Assembly (NCBI GenBank): GCA_039920865.1 | Contig: JBDSCZ010000373.1 | Coordinates: 1-8,596, forward strand | Direction: 5' to 3' | DNA: 8,596 nucleotides | Source: AVCC01 sp039920865 | GTDB lineage: Bacteria; Pseudomonadota; Gammaproteobacteria; Burkholderiales; Burkholderiaceae_D | Shown here: in pieces, positions 1 through 7,893 of the stretch | How the letters are laid out: the number at the start of each line of letters is the position of its first letter | Numbering within the stretch: position 1 is the first letter of the stretch | Notes under the pieces: model-generated | Databases searched by the model: none | What the model was told of the DNA's origin: nothing | What the model saw: only the letters and a program-made list of their open reading frames with translations | Translations under genes and position numbers: made by a program

Positions 1-774
1 CTGAGCGACGATGCGCAGCACAACATCCGGGTCATACGCGCCGGCCTGCGGCAATTGCTGGACGCCGCCGAGTGCCGCACGCCGCTCGAGGCCATGCGCA
101 TCGGCCTGATGCGGCTGGCGCACGATGCCGATATCGTGCTCGACTTGCATTGCGACTGCGAAGGCGTGCTGCATATCTACGCGCCGACGGACCACGTTGC
201 CAGCGCCGAGCAGCTCGGTTGTCAGCTTGGCGCACGCGCGCTGCTGATAGCGGACGCGATCGGCGGTGCCTGTTTCGATGAAATGCTGTTCAAACCGTGG
301 TTGCGCTTGCGGGAACATTTCGGCGCACGGTATCCGGTGCCGCAGTCCTGTTTTGCCAGCACCGTCGAACTGCGCGGCGAGCAGGATGTGTCGCACCAGC
401 TGGCCAGCGCCGATGCGCAAGGAATTTACCGTTACCTGTGTGGTGCCAGCATGATTTCGGACGTAACTTCGGGCGCGCTCAAGGCCGCGCCGGCGGCGCT
501 CTGCGCACCGACTCCGCTCACCGGATCGGCGACTGCTTATGCCGGCGAGCCGGGCGTGATTTCCTACGTTGCCGCTCCGGGCGATGAGCTGAAGTGCGGC
601 GACGTGATTTGCGAGATTGTCGATCCGCTATCCGGACATACGTATGCGGTCACCAGCCCGATCGATGGCGTGATGTATTCGCGGGTGGTATTCCGCTATG
701 CCACGCGCGGCATGGAGCTGGCCAAGATTGCCGGCCAGGTTGGCATCCGCAGCGGCAATTTGCTCGGCCCCTGA
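1..774 (+). CDS. AstE/AspA-family metallohydrolase, AotO-like (5' end outside window)
   Basis: The frame is open from base 1 to the TGA at 772-774, giving 257 residues. The family is usually about 370 residues, so roughly 110 N-terminal residues, including the HGxE zinc motif, lie outside the window. Visible are a DLH zinc-ligand motif (D48-H50 of the fragment, within VLDLHCD), a TVEL segment whose E123 fits the catalytic glutamate, and a C-terminal beta-rich domain (about 180-250) resembling a biotinyl/lipoyl-like barrel. Relatives of the succinylglutamate desuccinylase/aspartoacylase family act as zinc amidases on N-acyl amino acids; the substrate here cannot be read from sequence. In Pseudomonas a protein of this type (AotO) is encoded just before the ATPase gene aotP in the arginine/ornithine importer operon, the same order as here. 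Family assignment is firm; the AotO equivalence is inferred from context. Confidence 0.9.
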   Translation: MSDDAQHNIRVIRAGLRQLLDAAECRTPLEAMRIGLMRLAHDADIVLDLHCDCEGVLHIYAPTDHVASAEQLGCQLGARALLIADAIGGACFDEMLFKPWLRLREHFGARYPVPQSCFASTVELRGEQDVSHQLASADAQGIYRYLCGASMISDVTSGALKAAPAALCAPTPLTGSATAYAGEPGVISYVAAPGDELKCGDVICEIVDPLSGHTYAVTSPIDGVMYSRVVFRYATRGMELAKIAGQVGIRSGNLLGP

Positions 775-790
775 TATTGTATATAGGGGG

Positions 791-860
791 TATGTATAAA
801 TATGCCATCATTGCCGCATAATTTGATTGACCCGTTAAAAATACACATATAAGTATTTTT
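791..860 (+). repeat. Copy U of a three-copy composite element
   Basis: First part: TATG at 791-794 and again at 801-804, one helical turn apart. Second part: 814-860, which aligns without gaps to 7756-7802 and 7969-8015, with 27 of 47 columns identical in all three copies. Invariant blocks are CCGCA (814-818), ATTG (826-829), TAAA (836-839), ATAC (841-844) and AGTAT (852-856). This copy lies directly before the ABC ATPase gene, so it may be a regulatory site. Its function is unknown. Confidence 0.6.
827..855 (+). promoter_or_regulatory. Candidate sigma70-type promoter for the ABC ATPase gene
   Basis: TTGACC at 827-832 resembles a -35 box. Possible -10 boxes are TATAAG at 848-853 (15-base spacer) or TAAGTA at 850-855 (17-base spacer). 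The 108-base AT-rich gap after the upstream gene leaves room for a separate promoter. The -10 candidates lie inside an inverted repeat, and the match is only moderate. Confidence 0.3.
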
Positions 861-862
861 AA
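835..862. promoter_or_regulatory. Perfect 10-base inverted repeat in the ATPase gene leader
   Basis: TTAAAAATAC (835-844) and GTATTTTTAA (853-862) are exact reverse complements separated by 8 bases. The repeat ends 10 bases before the ribosome binding site. It could be a dimeric operator or a weak AT-rich hairpin. The inner ATAC-N8-GTAT is kept in the two related copies after astE, while the outer arms are not, so the inner half-sites look like the conserved part. Confidence 0.45.
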
Positions 863-882
863 GCATCAGTTTAGGAAGCATC

Positions 883-1647
883 ATGCCTCAGTTAGTTGTC
901 GAGAATCTGCACAAGTGTTACGGCCAGAACGAGGTGCTCAAGGGCATCTCGGTCGAGGCATCCAAGGGTGATGTGATCAGCATCATCGGCGCCTCCGGTT
1001 CCGGGAAAAGCACTTTTTTGCGTTGTATCAACCTGCTGGAAAAGCCGACCGAAGGCCGCATCATCGTCAACGGCAATGAGCTCAAGCTGGTGCGCCAGAA
1101 GAGCGGCGACCTCGATTGCCCCGATGCCCGCCAGCTGCAACTGGTGCGCTCGAAACTGGCGATGGTGTTCCAGCATTTCAACCTGTGGTCGCACATGACG
1201 GTGCTGGAAAACATCATGGAAGCACCGATGCATGTGCTGGGCATTGACAAAAAAGAAGCGATGGAACGGGCCCGCCATTATCTGGACAAGGTCGGGGTCG
1301 TCGGGCGCGAGGATTATTATCCGGCGCATCTGTCGGGCGGCCAGCAGCAGCGGGTGGCGATTGCACGGGCGCTGGCGATGGAGCCGGACGTGATGCTGTT
1401 CGATGAGCCGACTTCTGCGCTCGATCCCGAGCTGGTGGTCGAAGTGCTGCGCGTGATGCAGAATCTGGCCAAGGAAGGCCGCACCATGATGGTGGTCACG
1501 CACGAGATGGAGTTCGCCCGCGGCGTCTCGAACAAGGTGATTTTCGTGCACCAAGGCGTGATCGAAGAGCAGGGCGACCCGCGCACCGTGCTGTCCAACC
1601 CGCAAAGTCCGCGCCTGCAAAAATTCCTGTCGGGCGCGTTGAAGTAA
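883..1647 (+). CDS. hisP: Basic amino acid ABC importer ATP-binding subunit (HisP/AotP type)
   Basis: This 254-residue protein is full length for the polar amino acid importer ATPases and closely resembles HisP, including the family-typical segment FQHFNLWSHMTVLEN. Motifs in order: Walker A GASGSGKST (36-44), Q-loop Q97, signature LSGGQQQR (150-157), Walker B MLFDE with catalytic E175, D-loop SALD (178-181), and switch H207. It would act as a cytoplasmic homodimer energising a two-permease inner-membrane complex that takes up histidine, lysine, arginine or ornithine. The permease and binding-protein genes are not in the window and probably lie upstream of the AotO-like gene. The ATG at 883 is preceded by AGGAAG at 873-878. 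It is separated from the upstream gene by 108 AT-rich bases, so it may have its own promoter. Exact substrate (HisP versus AotP) is inferred; the family is certain. Confidence 0.96.
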   Translation: MPQLVVENLHKCYGQNEVLKGISVEASKGDVISIIGASGSGKSTFLRCINLLEKPTEGRIIVNGNELKLVRQKSGDLDCPDARQLQLVRSKLAMVFQHFNLWSHMTVLENIMEAPMHVLGIDKKEAMERARHYLDKVGVVGREDYYPAHLSGGQQQRVAIARALAMEPDVMLFDEPTSALDPELVVEVLRVMQNLAKEGRTMMVVTHEMEFARGVSNKVIFVHQGVIEEQGDPRTVLSNPQSPRLQKFLSGALK

Positions 1648-1678
1648 TCGATATCGCGGTTTGTCCATGAAAAGCTTG

Positions 1679-1701
1679 GCAGGCTGGGATGCAATCCCGG
1701 C
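1679..1701 (+). repeat. REP-like palindrome, left unit of pair A
   Basis: The core is CTGGGAT-GCA-ATCCCGG, a hairpin with a three-base loop. It is preceded by GCAG, where the other three copies have GTAG. It also has G at 1699 where the others have A, which leaves a G-U wobble in RNA. It lies 32 bases after the ATPase gene stop. Confidence 0.8.
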
Positions 1702-1740
1702 AAGCAAGCCGCAATCATGCACCCATCAGCCCCGGCGATA

Positions 1741-1763
1741 GCTGGGATTGCATCCCAGCCTAC
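1741..1763 (-). repeat. REP-like palindrome, right unit of pair A
   Basis: On the minus strand this reads GTAG followed by the 19-base palindrome GCTGGGATGCAATCCCAGC. It is opposed to the unit at 1679-1701 with 39 bases between them, GTAG heads facing outward. This is the arrangement of a REP doublet (BIME). The two units can also pair with each other over 21 of 23 bases. Confidence 0.85.
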
Positions 1764-1823
1764 CGTATTCCCAATGCGAATTTCATCCCTGATGGATATG
1801 CACAACATCAAACCGGCCACCGG

Positions 1824-1860
1824 TGCCGCACTCCTGTAAATCCATGTCGCGTCTCTAGAA
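1824..1860 (+). promoter_or_regulatory. Putative ArgR (AraC/XylS-type) operator upstream of gdh
   Basis: Two half-sites lie in direct repeat with a 21-base period. The first is TGCCGC at 1824-1829, eight bases, then AA at 1838-1839. After five bases the second is TGTCGC at 1845-1850, eight bases, then AA at 1859-1860. The Pseudomonas aeruginosa ArgR consensus is TGTCGC-N8-AA-N5 in tandem, so 15 of 16 specified positions match. The site ends 52 bases before the gdh start. In P. aeruginosa, gdhB is arginine-inducible through ArgR, so activation of the gdh-astE operon is the natural reading. A weak -10-like AATCAT sits at 1866-1871, so the second half-site would cover the -35 region, as for class II activators. 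Binding is inferred. Confidence 0.55.
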
Positions 1861-1902
1861 GCGGCAATCATGGGCCTGGTGCACACTTACACCACTGAAT
1901 TC

Positions 1903-1908
1903 GGGAGA
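1903..1908 (+). promoter_or_regulatory. Ribosome binding site of gdh
   Basis: GGGAGA lies four bases before the ATG at 1913. It supports that start over the next in-frame ATG at 1955, which has no comparable purine tract. Confidence 0.6.
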
Positions 1909-1912
1909 CCCC

Positions 1913-4900
1913 ATGAAAACTGACTCACTGGATGTGCGTACGAAAACCCTCAATATGGTGCTGGCAGCGTCAACCGGTGCCGCGCCCAATAGTCAGGTCA
2001 CGCAATTGATACAGGCTTGGCTCAATGCGCTGGATGCGGATGATCTGGCCGGCATGTCGCCCGAGAGCCTGGCTCCGGTGCTAAAAGAGGGTTTTGCGTT
2101 GGCGGCGATCCGGTCCCGCGACGGCTGCCAGATTGCCTCCTTGCGCTACGCCGACGGCCGGGGCGGATTTGCCACCGCGTTGCTGATCCTGAATCCGGAT
2201 ATGCCGTATCTGGTCGACTCGATCGTGATGGCGATGCGCCGCAAACGGGTTGCGGTGCGTGCGGTACTCAATGCGGTGTTGTCGGTACGGCGCGCGCCCG
2301 ACGGCAGCGTAGCGCATGTCGAGCAGGCGGCCAGGAATGGCGATCCGCTGGAGTCGCTCGTGCTGTGCCTGTTAGCCGAAAAATTGGCTGAGTCCGATCT
2401 GGCCGCCTTGATCGCCAGCATCAGCATGGCGGCGACGGACGCCGCTATCGTCCGGCGCGACGCCGCCGCACTGGCCGCTGCGATGTCGCAGGTTGCAACC
2501 GTCGCAGCTGCCGCCACTGCCGCCGGTGCCGATGGCCAGGAAGTGGCGGCTTTCATGGCGTGGGCTAAAGACGAGGGCTTCGAGCCGTTCGGCTATGCGT
2601 ATTACCGCGTCACGCCAGGCGAGCGCGAGATGGCGCGTGACCTGCCGAGCCGGATCGGCGTGTTGCAGGACGTCACGCATCCGGTCTACGGTACTTGCCT
2701 GGCAAACATTCCCGGCGATGCCGAGACGCTGGCCGCGCGTAGCGATGCGCTGTCGGTGGTCAAGGCCGATGTGCAGTCGACCTTGCACCGCGACCAGCAG
2801 CTGGATTTCTTCGGCGTGCGCGATGTCGATGCACAGGGAAGTTTGCTGGGCGAGCATTGCTTCGTCGGCTTGTTTACCCGCGCCGCTACCGCCACCACGC
2901 TGGCGCGCCTGCCGTTCGCTCGCGTCCGGATTGCCAAGGTACTGAATATCGCCGGCGTCAGGCAGGAAGGTTTTCGCGCTGAAAAATTCCTCGAAATCCT
3001 CGATTCGCTGCCGCGCACCGAAGTGCTGGAAGCCGAGCCGGAATGGCTGGCCAGCGTCTGCGGTGCGGTGGTTTCGCTTTATAAGCAGCCGCGTACCAAG
3101 GTGTTTGTGCGGCCCGACATGTACGGCCGCCATCTGAATGTGCTGGTGTATCTGCCGCGCGAGCGCTACAGCGCCGCTATCGCTGAAGCGCTGTCGCAGG
3201 CCTTGTGCGCCAGTTCCGGTGCCACCGATGTGCGCTCGCAAACCCTGGTGGCGGACGGCCCGCTGGCGCGCCTGTACCTGATTGCCACTGCGGCCAGGAC
3301 TGCACTCGATCTGGAGCAGGACATCGAGCAGCCGTTGCTGGCGGTGCTGGACGGCTGGTATGCCGGTTTCGATCTGCTGGCCGATGCGGTGCCGGATGCC
3401 GGATTGCGCAACGACTTGTGTAAATTGAGCCGCAAGCTGGCGCCCAATTACATCGCGGCAACCCCGTCGCAAGTCGCTTTCCGTGACTTATCCGCCTTGT
3501 TGCGCAACCCGGATGCGTCGCGCGTCAAGGTGCGCATCGAGATGCAGAACACTCCTGGTGCAGCCGATACCGCAACGATCCGGCTGTGTTCGGTCAATCA
3601 GGTGCCGTCGCTGTCGCTGATCTTGCCGGCGTTGCATAACGCCGGCGTGGTCATCGATCGCGAGCAAACGCATACGATACCCGCGCTGGACGGTACGCCG
3701 TCGTTCGTGACCAGCCTGACGCTCGATGCGGAAAGCGCGCAGAAACTGGTGCAGCCGCAGATCGCTCCGGTGGCCGAGGAATTGTTCGAATCGCTGTTCA
3801 ACGATGAAGCCGAAGATGGCCGCCTGAACGGGCTGGTGATCGAGGGCGGCTTGCGCGCCAGGGAAGTGCAACTGGTGCGCGCCTACATGAGCTATTGGCG
3901 TCAGGCCGGCAACCGTTTCTCGGTGCGGTATATCGCCGACTGCCTCAGAAAGCAGCCGGCCCTTGTCAAGTCGCTGGTTCACGCTTTCCTGCAGCGCTTC
4001 GATCCGGCGCTGGACGCCACGCAACATGCCGACGGCAATATTGCGCTGTCGGCATTCAAGGCCGGCCTGGCCGACGTCAACCACGCCGATACCGAAGAAA
4101 TCCTGCGCAGCCTGGCCGACCTGATGCTGGCGACGCTGCGCACCACGTATTTTCAGAACGCGCAACAAGGCGACACCATCATCTTGAAGTTCGACAGCAG
4201 CCAGCTGGCGCTGTTGCCCGAGCCGCGCCCTTACCGCGAGATTTTCGTGTTCTCGCGCCGCTTTGAAGGCGTGCATCTGCGCGGCGGCCCGGTTGCCCGC
4301 GGCGGCCTGCGCTGGTCGGACCGGATGGAAGATTACCGCACCGAAGTGATGGGCCTGGTCAAGGCGCAGATGGTCAAGAACGCGGTCATCGTGCCGGCCG
4401 GCGCCAAAGGCGGTTTCGTCTGCAAGATGATGCCCAAAGATGCGGTGCGCGAAACCATCGCGGCCGAAGGCGAGGCCGTGTATCGGCTGTTCATCGGCGG
4501 TCTACTCGACATCACCGACAACCGCGTGCGCGGCGACATCATCGCGCCGGCCGACATGATCTGCTACGACGAAGCCGATCCGTATCTGGTGGTGGCAGCC
4601 GACAAGGGTACCGCGACCTTCTCCGATATCGCCAACGGCATCGCGGTGCAGCGCGGCTTCTGGCTCGGCGATGCGTTCGCCTCCGGCGGCTCGAACGGCT
4701 ACGATCACAAGAAACTCGGCATCACCGCCAAGGGCGCGTGGGAAGCGGTCAAGCGCCATTTCTACGAGATGGACCACGACATCAACACCACGCCGATCAC
4801 GATGGCAGGTGTCGGCGACATGTCGGGCGACGTGTTCGGCAATGGCGTACTGCTGTCGCGCCAGCTCAAGCTGGTAGCGGCGTTCGACCATCGCCACATC

Positions 4901-6676
4901 TTCATCGACCCGACGCCGGATGTCGCGACCTCGTTCGCAGAGCGCCAGCGCCTGTTCGCGCTGCCGCGTTCCAGCTGGGACGATTACGACAAGCAGCTGA
5001 TCTCGGCCGGCGGCGGGGTCTGGCCGCGCTCGGCGCGTTCCATCGCGTTGTCGCCGCAAGCGCAAGCGGCATTGGGTACCAGCGCTGCCAGCGTCACGCC
5101 CGAGCAATTGCTGCATACCATCCTGCTGGCGCCGGTCGACCTGTTCTACAACGGCGGCATCGGCACCTACATCAAGGCCTCCAGCGAGACCCACGAGCAA
5201 GTCAAGGACCGCGCCAACGACAGCATCCGGGTCGACGGCAATCAACTGCGTTGCCTTGTCGTCGCCGAAGGCGGCAATCTGGGCGCGACCCAGGCCGGCC
5301 GGATCGAGTTTGCGCTCAAGGGCGGCCACATCTTTACCGACGCGATCGATAATTCGGCCGGGGTCGATTGCTCGGATCACGAAGTCAATGCCAAAATCTG
5401 GCTCGACGTCGAAGTCAATGCCGGCAGCCTGACGGAGACCGAGCGCAACCGGATTCTGATTGAAATGACGCACGACATCGAAGCGCTGGTGTTGCGCGAC
5501 AATACGCTGCAAACGCACTTGCTAGTGCGTGAAATGCAGGCGCAGCACATCTCGGAAGTGCAGGATGGCTACGCCGCGCTGATTGCCAGCCTGGAAGCCG
5601 AAGGCGCGTTCTCGCGCGAGCTGGAACAGCTGCCGACGGAAGTGGAGCTGGCGCGACGCAAGGCAGAAGGCTATTGCCTGTCGGCACCGGAACTGGCGGT
5701 CGTGATTGCCCATGTGAAGAACCGCTTCAAGCGCAATCTGGCGACCTTGCCATTGACCGAAAGCAGCTGGGCCACAGCGATCCTGACGCCGTATTTCCCG
5801 CCGGCGCTGGTCGCCACCCGCAATCCGCTGGAGCATCCGCTGGCCAACGCGATTCTGGCGACCGTGCTGGCCAATGACATCATCAACCGTTGCGGCCCGC
5901 TGCTGGTAGGCGATCTGGCGCGCGCCCATCAGGTCGAGGAATCCACGGTGGTCGCGGCCTGGGCCCAGGCCTGGTCGGCGCTGAATCTGGCGCCAATCTT
6001 CGAGGCGCTCGATGCCGATGCGCTGGTCGTGCCGCTTGCCGCGTCGATTGCGGCCGATGCCGATACCCGCGTGCTGCAGAAAGCCATGATCGAAGGCGTA
6101 TTGTCGGCACCTGTGCAGCAATCGCAGACCGCCGGTGCGCTGGAGGAATTGATCCGTCTGTTCAGACAGCACGAAATGCTGGCGCAACTGATCTCGACTA
6201 CCATGCCAGCGACCGATGCACTATTGCCGGCGCCGTTTGCCCACGCATGGCTGGCAGTAAACGCAATCGAAAGCGTGGCCGCCTTCCTGTTTGCATCGCT
6301 GTCGGTAGCACGTCCGGCCGGCATGGACTTGGCACAATTCCTGCAGCTCGGCATGCGCGTGCGGCAGCAGGCCGGCATCGATACGCTGGAGCGCGGCCTC
6401 AAGCGCGCGCCGCAGAACAAGTCACAGCAAGCGCTGCGCGACTATGCGCAACAGGCATTGCGTCGGGCCCAGCAGCGGCTGTTGTCGCAGGTCTTGCACG
6501 CCATGTCGCCGTCCACTGTCCGGCCACACCATCTCGATGGCGCAATCGAGGCGGTGATCGGCCAGCTGGCGCTCAACGGTCGCAGCGTCAGCCCTGCGAC
6601 CCCGCAAGCGGATCTCGAACAGGCGATGCTCGACGTCTGGGCGCTGTCCGAAGCCGCTGCTGCGGAACCGGCATGA
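1913..6676 (+). CDS. gdhB: NAD-specific glutamate dehydrogenase, 180-kDa (Bac_GDH) class
   Basis: This 1587-residue protein fits the usual length of about 1600 for the large bacterial NAD-glutamate dehydrogenases. It converts L-glutamate and NAD+ to 2-oxoglutarate, ammonia and NADH in the cytoplasm, normally in the catabolic direction. The long N-terminal part carries regulatory ACT-like domains, with the recognisable FVRPDMYGRHLNVLVYLPR segment near 398-414. The catalytic core shows RGGLRWSDR (796-804), VPAGAKGGF (827-835) with K832 as probable catalytic lysine, the glycine-rich GVGDMSGDVFGNG (966-978) in the NAD-binding region, DLFYNGGIGTY (1076-1086) and EGGNLG (1119-1124). About 400 C-terminal residues are largely helical and alanine/leucine-rich. 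No internal frameshift is seen. The gene overlaps astE by four bases and is preceded by an ArgR-like operator. In Pseudomonas the homologue is arginine-inducible and allosterically activated by arginine; whether this one is too is inference. Confidence 0.97.
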   Translation: MKTDSLDVRTKTLNMVLAASTGAAPNSQVTQLIQAWLNALDADDLAGMSPESLAPVLKEGFALAAIRSRDGCQIASLRYADGRGGFATALLILNPDMPYLVDSIVMAMRRKRVAVRAVLNAVLSVRRAPDGSVAHVEQAARNGDPLESLVLCLLAEKLAESDLAALIASISMAATDAAIVRRDAAALAAAMSQVATVAAAATAAGADGQEVAAFMAWAKDEGFEPFGYAYYRVTPGEREMARDLPSRIGVLQDVTHPVYGTCLANIPGDAETLAARSDALSVVKADVQSTLHRDQQLDFFGVRDVDAQGSLLGEHCFVGLFTRAATATTLARLPFARVRIAKVLNIAGVRQEGFRAEKFLEILDSLPRTEVLEAEPEWLASVCGAVVSLYKQPRTKVFVRPDMYGRHLNVLVYLPRERYSAAIAEALSQALCASSGATDVRSQTLVADGPLARLYLIATAARTALDLEQDIEQPLLAVLDGWYAGFDLLADAVPDAGLRNDLCKLSRKLAPNYIAATPSQVAFRDLSALLRNPDASRVKVRIEMQNTPGAADTATIRLCSVNQVPSLSLILPALHNAGVVIDREQTHTIPALDGTPSFVTSLTLDAESAQKLVQPQIAPVAEELFESLFNDEAEDGRLNGLVIEGGLRAREVQLVRAYMSYWRQAGNRFSVRYIADCLRKQPALVKSLVHAFLQRFDPALDATQHADGNIALSAFKAGLADVNHADTEEILRSLADLMLATLRTTYFQNAQQGDTIILKFDSSQLALLPEPRPYREIFVFSRRFEGVHLRGGPVARGGLRWSDRMEDYRTEVMGLVKAQMVKNAVIVPAGAKGGFVCKMMPKDAVRETIAAEGEAVYRLFIGGLLDITDNRVRGDIIAPADMICYDEADPYLVVAADKGTATFSDIANGIAVQRGFWLGDAFASGGSNGYDHKKLGITAKGAWEAVKRHFYEMDHDINTTPITMAGVGDMSGDVFGNGVLLSRQLKLVAAFDHRHIFIDPTPDVATSFAERQRLFALPRSSWDDYDKQLISAGGGVWPRSARSIALSPQAQAALGTSAASVTPEQLLHTILLAPVDLFYNGGIGTYIKASSETHEQVKDRANDSIRVDGNQLRCLVVAEGGNLGATQAGRIEFALKGGHIFTDAIDNSAGVDCSDHEVNAKIWLDVEVNAGSLTETERNRILIEMTHDIEALVLRDNTLQTHLLVREMQAQHISEVQDGYAALIASLEAEGAFSRELEQLPTEVELARRKAEGYCLSAPELAVVIAHVKNRFKRNLATLPLTESSWATAILTPYFPPALVATRNPLEHPLANAILATVLANDIINRCGPLLVGDLARAHQVEESTVVAAWAQAWSALNLAPIFEALDADALVVPLAASIAADADTRVLQKAMIEGVLSAPVQQSQTAGALEELIRLFRQHEMLAQLISTTMPATDALLPAPFAHAWLAVNAIESVAAFLFASLSVARPAGMDLAQFLQLGMRVRQQAGIDTLERGLKRAPQNKSQQALRDYAQQALRRAQQRLLSQVLHAMSPSTVRPHHLDGAIEAVIGQLALNGRSVSPATPQADLEQAMLDVWALSEAAAAEPA

Positions 6677-7692
6677 TGCAGTCGCTGATATCTGACACGC
6701 TGCGGGCGCTGGCCGAAGCCGATTTCAGCGCGATTGCGCAGCGCTTTTCTGCGGCCGGTTTTACGGTGAACTTGCCGGCAGCCGGCATCCTGCAGATCGC
6801 CGCCGGCGCGTCGGATGGCGCGCACACCGCTCCCGCCAGCCGCATGGCGCTGCTGGTCTCGGTCGGGGTGCACGGCGATGAAACCGGCCCGATCGAAATG
6901 CTCGCGCATCTGCTGGCCGAGCTGGCCGCGGCACCGCAGCAACTGGCGGTCGACCTGATGCTGGTGGTCGGCAATCCGGCCGCCATCGCGCAACAGCGGC
7001 GTTTCATCGGCGCCGACCTGAACCGCTTGTTCCGTAGCGATCGCGGCGAGCTGGCAAGCGTGGCCGAAGCCGCGCGCGCCGATCTGATCATGCAGGCGAC
7101 CGCGGCCTTCTTCGCCGCCCCCCATGCGCAAAAATGGCATCTGGATCTGCACACCGCGATCCGGCGCTCGCACTACCCGACCTTCGCGATCGTGCCGGAG
7201 CCGATAGGCGACGCCGACAAGCAGCTGCTGACCAACTTCCTCGGCCACGCCGCAATCGAAGCGATGGTGACCAGCCCGAAATCGGCCGGCACCTACACCG
7301 CCTACAGCGCGCGCCAGTTCGGCACCGTCAGCGCCACGCTGGAGCTGGGGCAGGTCGGCACGCTAGGCCGGAACGACCTCAGCCTGTTCATCAAGCCGCA
7401 AGCCGCACTCGATGCACTGCTGCGTGGCGATCCGGCGGTATTCGCAGCCCCCGCCGACTGCCTGCCGCAGCGCTTCAAGGTCGCGCAGGAAATCGTCAAA
7501 CTCAGCGACGCCTTCAGCATGGGATTCGACCGCAGCACGCAAAACTTCACCGCCCTGCAGCAAGGCGCAGTGATCGCCAGCGACGGCGACACCGTGTACC
7601 GGGTGCAGCACGCGGAAGAATTCGTGATTTTCCCGAACCCCGATGTCAGGGTTGGGTTTCGTGCCGGGTTGATGGTGGTGCGGGAGGCGTGA
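6673..7692 (+). CDS. astE: Succinylglutamate desuccinylase
   Basis: The 339-residue product resembles E. coli AstE along its whole length. AstE is the zinc hydrolase of the last AST-pathway step, splitting N-succinyl-L-glutamate into succinate and glutamate. Zinc ligands are H67 and E70 in VHGDE and H160 in WHLDLHTAIR. D115-R118 (DLNR) fits the substrate-binding motif, and E224 in TLELG fits the catalytic glutamate. The C-terminal VIFPNPDVRVGFRAGLM block is also typical of AstE. The start is ATG at 6673, whose last two bases lie in the TGA of gdh (ATGA overlap). A second ATG follows at 6676. There is no strong ribosome binding site, so translation is probably coupled to gdh. The open frame continues upstream of 6673, but that part is the gdh shadow. 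AstE would supply the glutamate that the upstream enzyme oxidises. Confidence 0.95.
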   Translation: MMQSLISDTLRALAEADFSAIAQRFSAAGFTVNLPAAGILQIAAGASDGAHTAPASRMALLVSVGVHGDETGPIEMLAHLLAELAAAPQQLAVDLMLVVGNPAAIAQQRRFIGADLNRLFRSDRGELASVAEAARADLIMQATAAFFAAPHAQKWHLDLHTAIRRSHYPTFAIVPEPIGDADKQLLTNFLGHAAIEAMVTSPKSAGTYTAYSARQFGTVSATLELGQVGTLGRNDLSLFIKPQAALDALLRGDPAVFAAPADCLPQRFKVAQEIVKLSDAFSMGFDRSTQNFTALQQGAVIASDGDTVYRVQHAEEFVIFPNPDVRVGFRAGLMVVREA

Positions 7693-7720
7693 CCGGCGGG
7701 TGAATGCCGTGCCGTGCTGG

Positions 7721-7802
7721 TTATGTGAATTTATGGTGAAATAACATATCACCGTCCGCATATTTTCATTGGTGTCATAAAAATACCGTGTTGAGTATAT
7801 TG
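7721..7802 (+). repeat. Copy C1 of the three-copy composite element
   Basis: The block TTATGTGAATTTATG (7721-7735) is identical to 7925-7939. After 20 bases comes the 47-base conserved part (7756-7802) with CCGCA, ATTG, TAAA, ATAC and AGTAT at the same offsets as in the other copies. It begins 29 bases after the astE stop and ends 8 bases before the REP pair. No gene on the plus strand follows for it to regulate. Confidence 0.6.
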
Positions 7803-7810
7803 TGAGTTCA

Positions 7811-7833
7811 GTAGGCTGGGATGCAATCCCAGC
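7811..7833 (+). repeat. REP-like palindrome, left unit of pair B
   Basis: GTAG followed by GCTGGGATGCAATCCCAGC: 8-base arms that are perfect complements around a GCA loop. It is the exact reverse complement of the units at 1741-1763 and 7894-7916. Confidence 0.88.
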
Positions 7834-7893
7834 AAGCTCACTTCCATCACTCCCTGACGAAAATCGATCACTTTCAGCGGCACCACCCAATTA

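Noticed and set aside
792..821. Leader peptide frame reading MYKYAIIAA before the ATPase gene
   Set aside because: It has no attenuator-like alternative hairpins or regulatory codon run, is not preserved in the related copies, and the GGGGG before it is poorly placed as a ribosome binding site.
841..856. LysR-type ATAC-N7-GTAT site (BenM/CatM-like)
   Set aside because: The half-sites match but the spacing is eight bases in all three copies, not seven, and nothing in the window concerns aromatic catabolism.
1679..1763. REP pair A read as an intrinsic terminator for the ATPase gene
   Set aside because: The stem is not followed by a T tract on either strand, and the same unit appears as a second pair elsewhere, so a dispersed REP doublet explains it better. 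A secondary effect on mRNA ends is still possible.
2372..3472. 366-residue minus-strand frame opposite gdh (also 892-1722, 3488-4276 and 4502-5518)
   Set aside because: These frames arise from GC-rich codon structure of the opposite strand, lack recognisable domains, and lie fully antisense to genes with clear family motifs.
5890..6672. Long plus-strand frame continuous with astE, giving a 600-residue reading
   Set aside because: The upstream part overlaps the conserved gdh coding sequence in another frame, is arginine-rich and unlike any AstE extension. AstE similarity begins near 6673, where an ATGA overlap gives a natural start.
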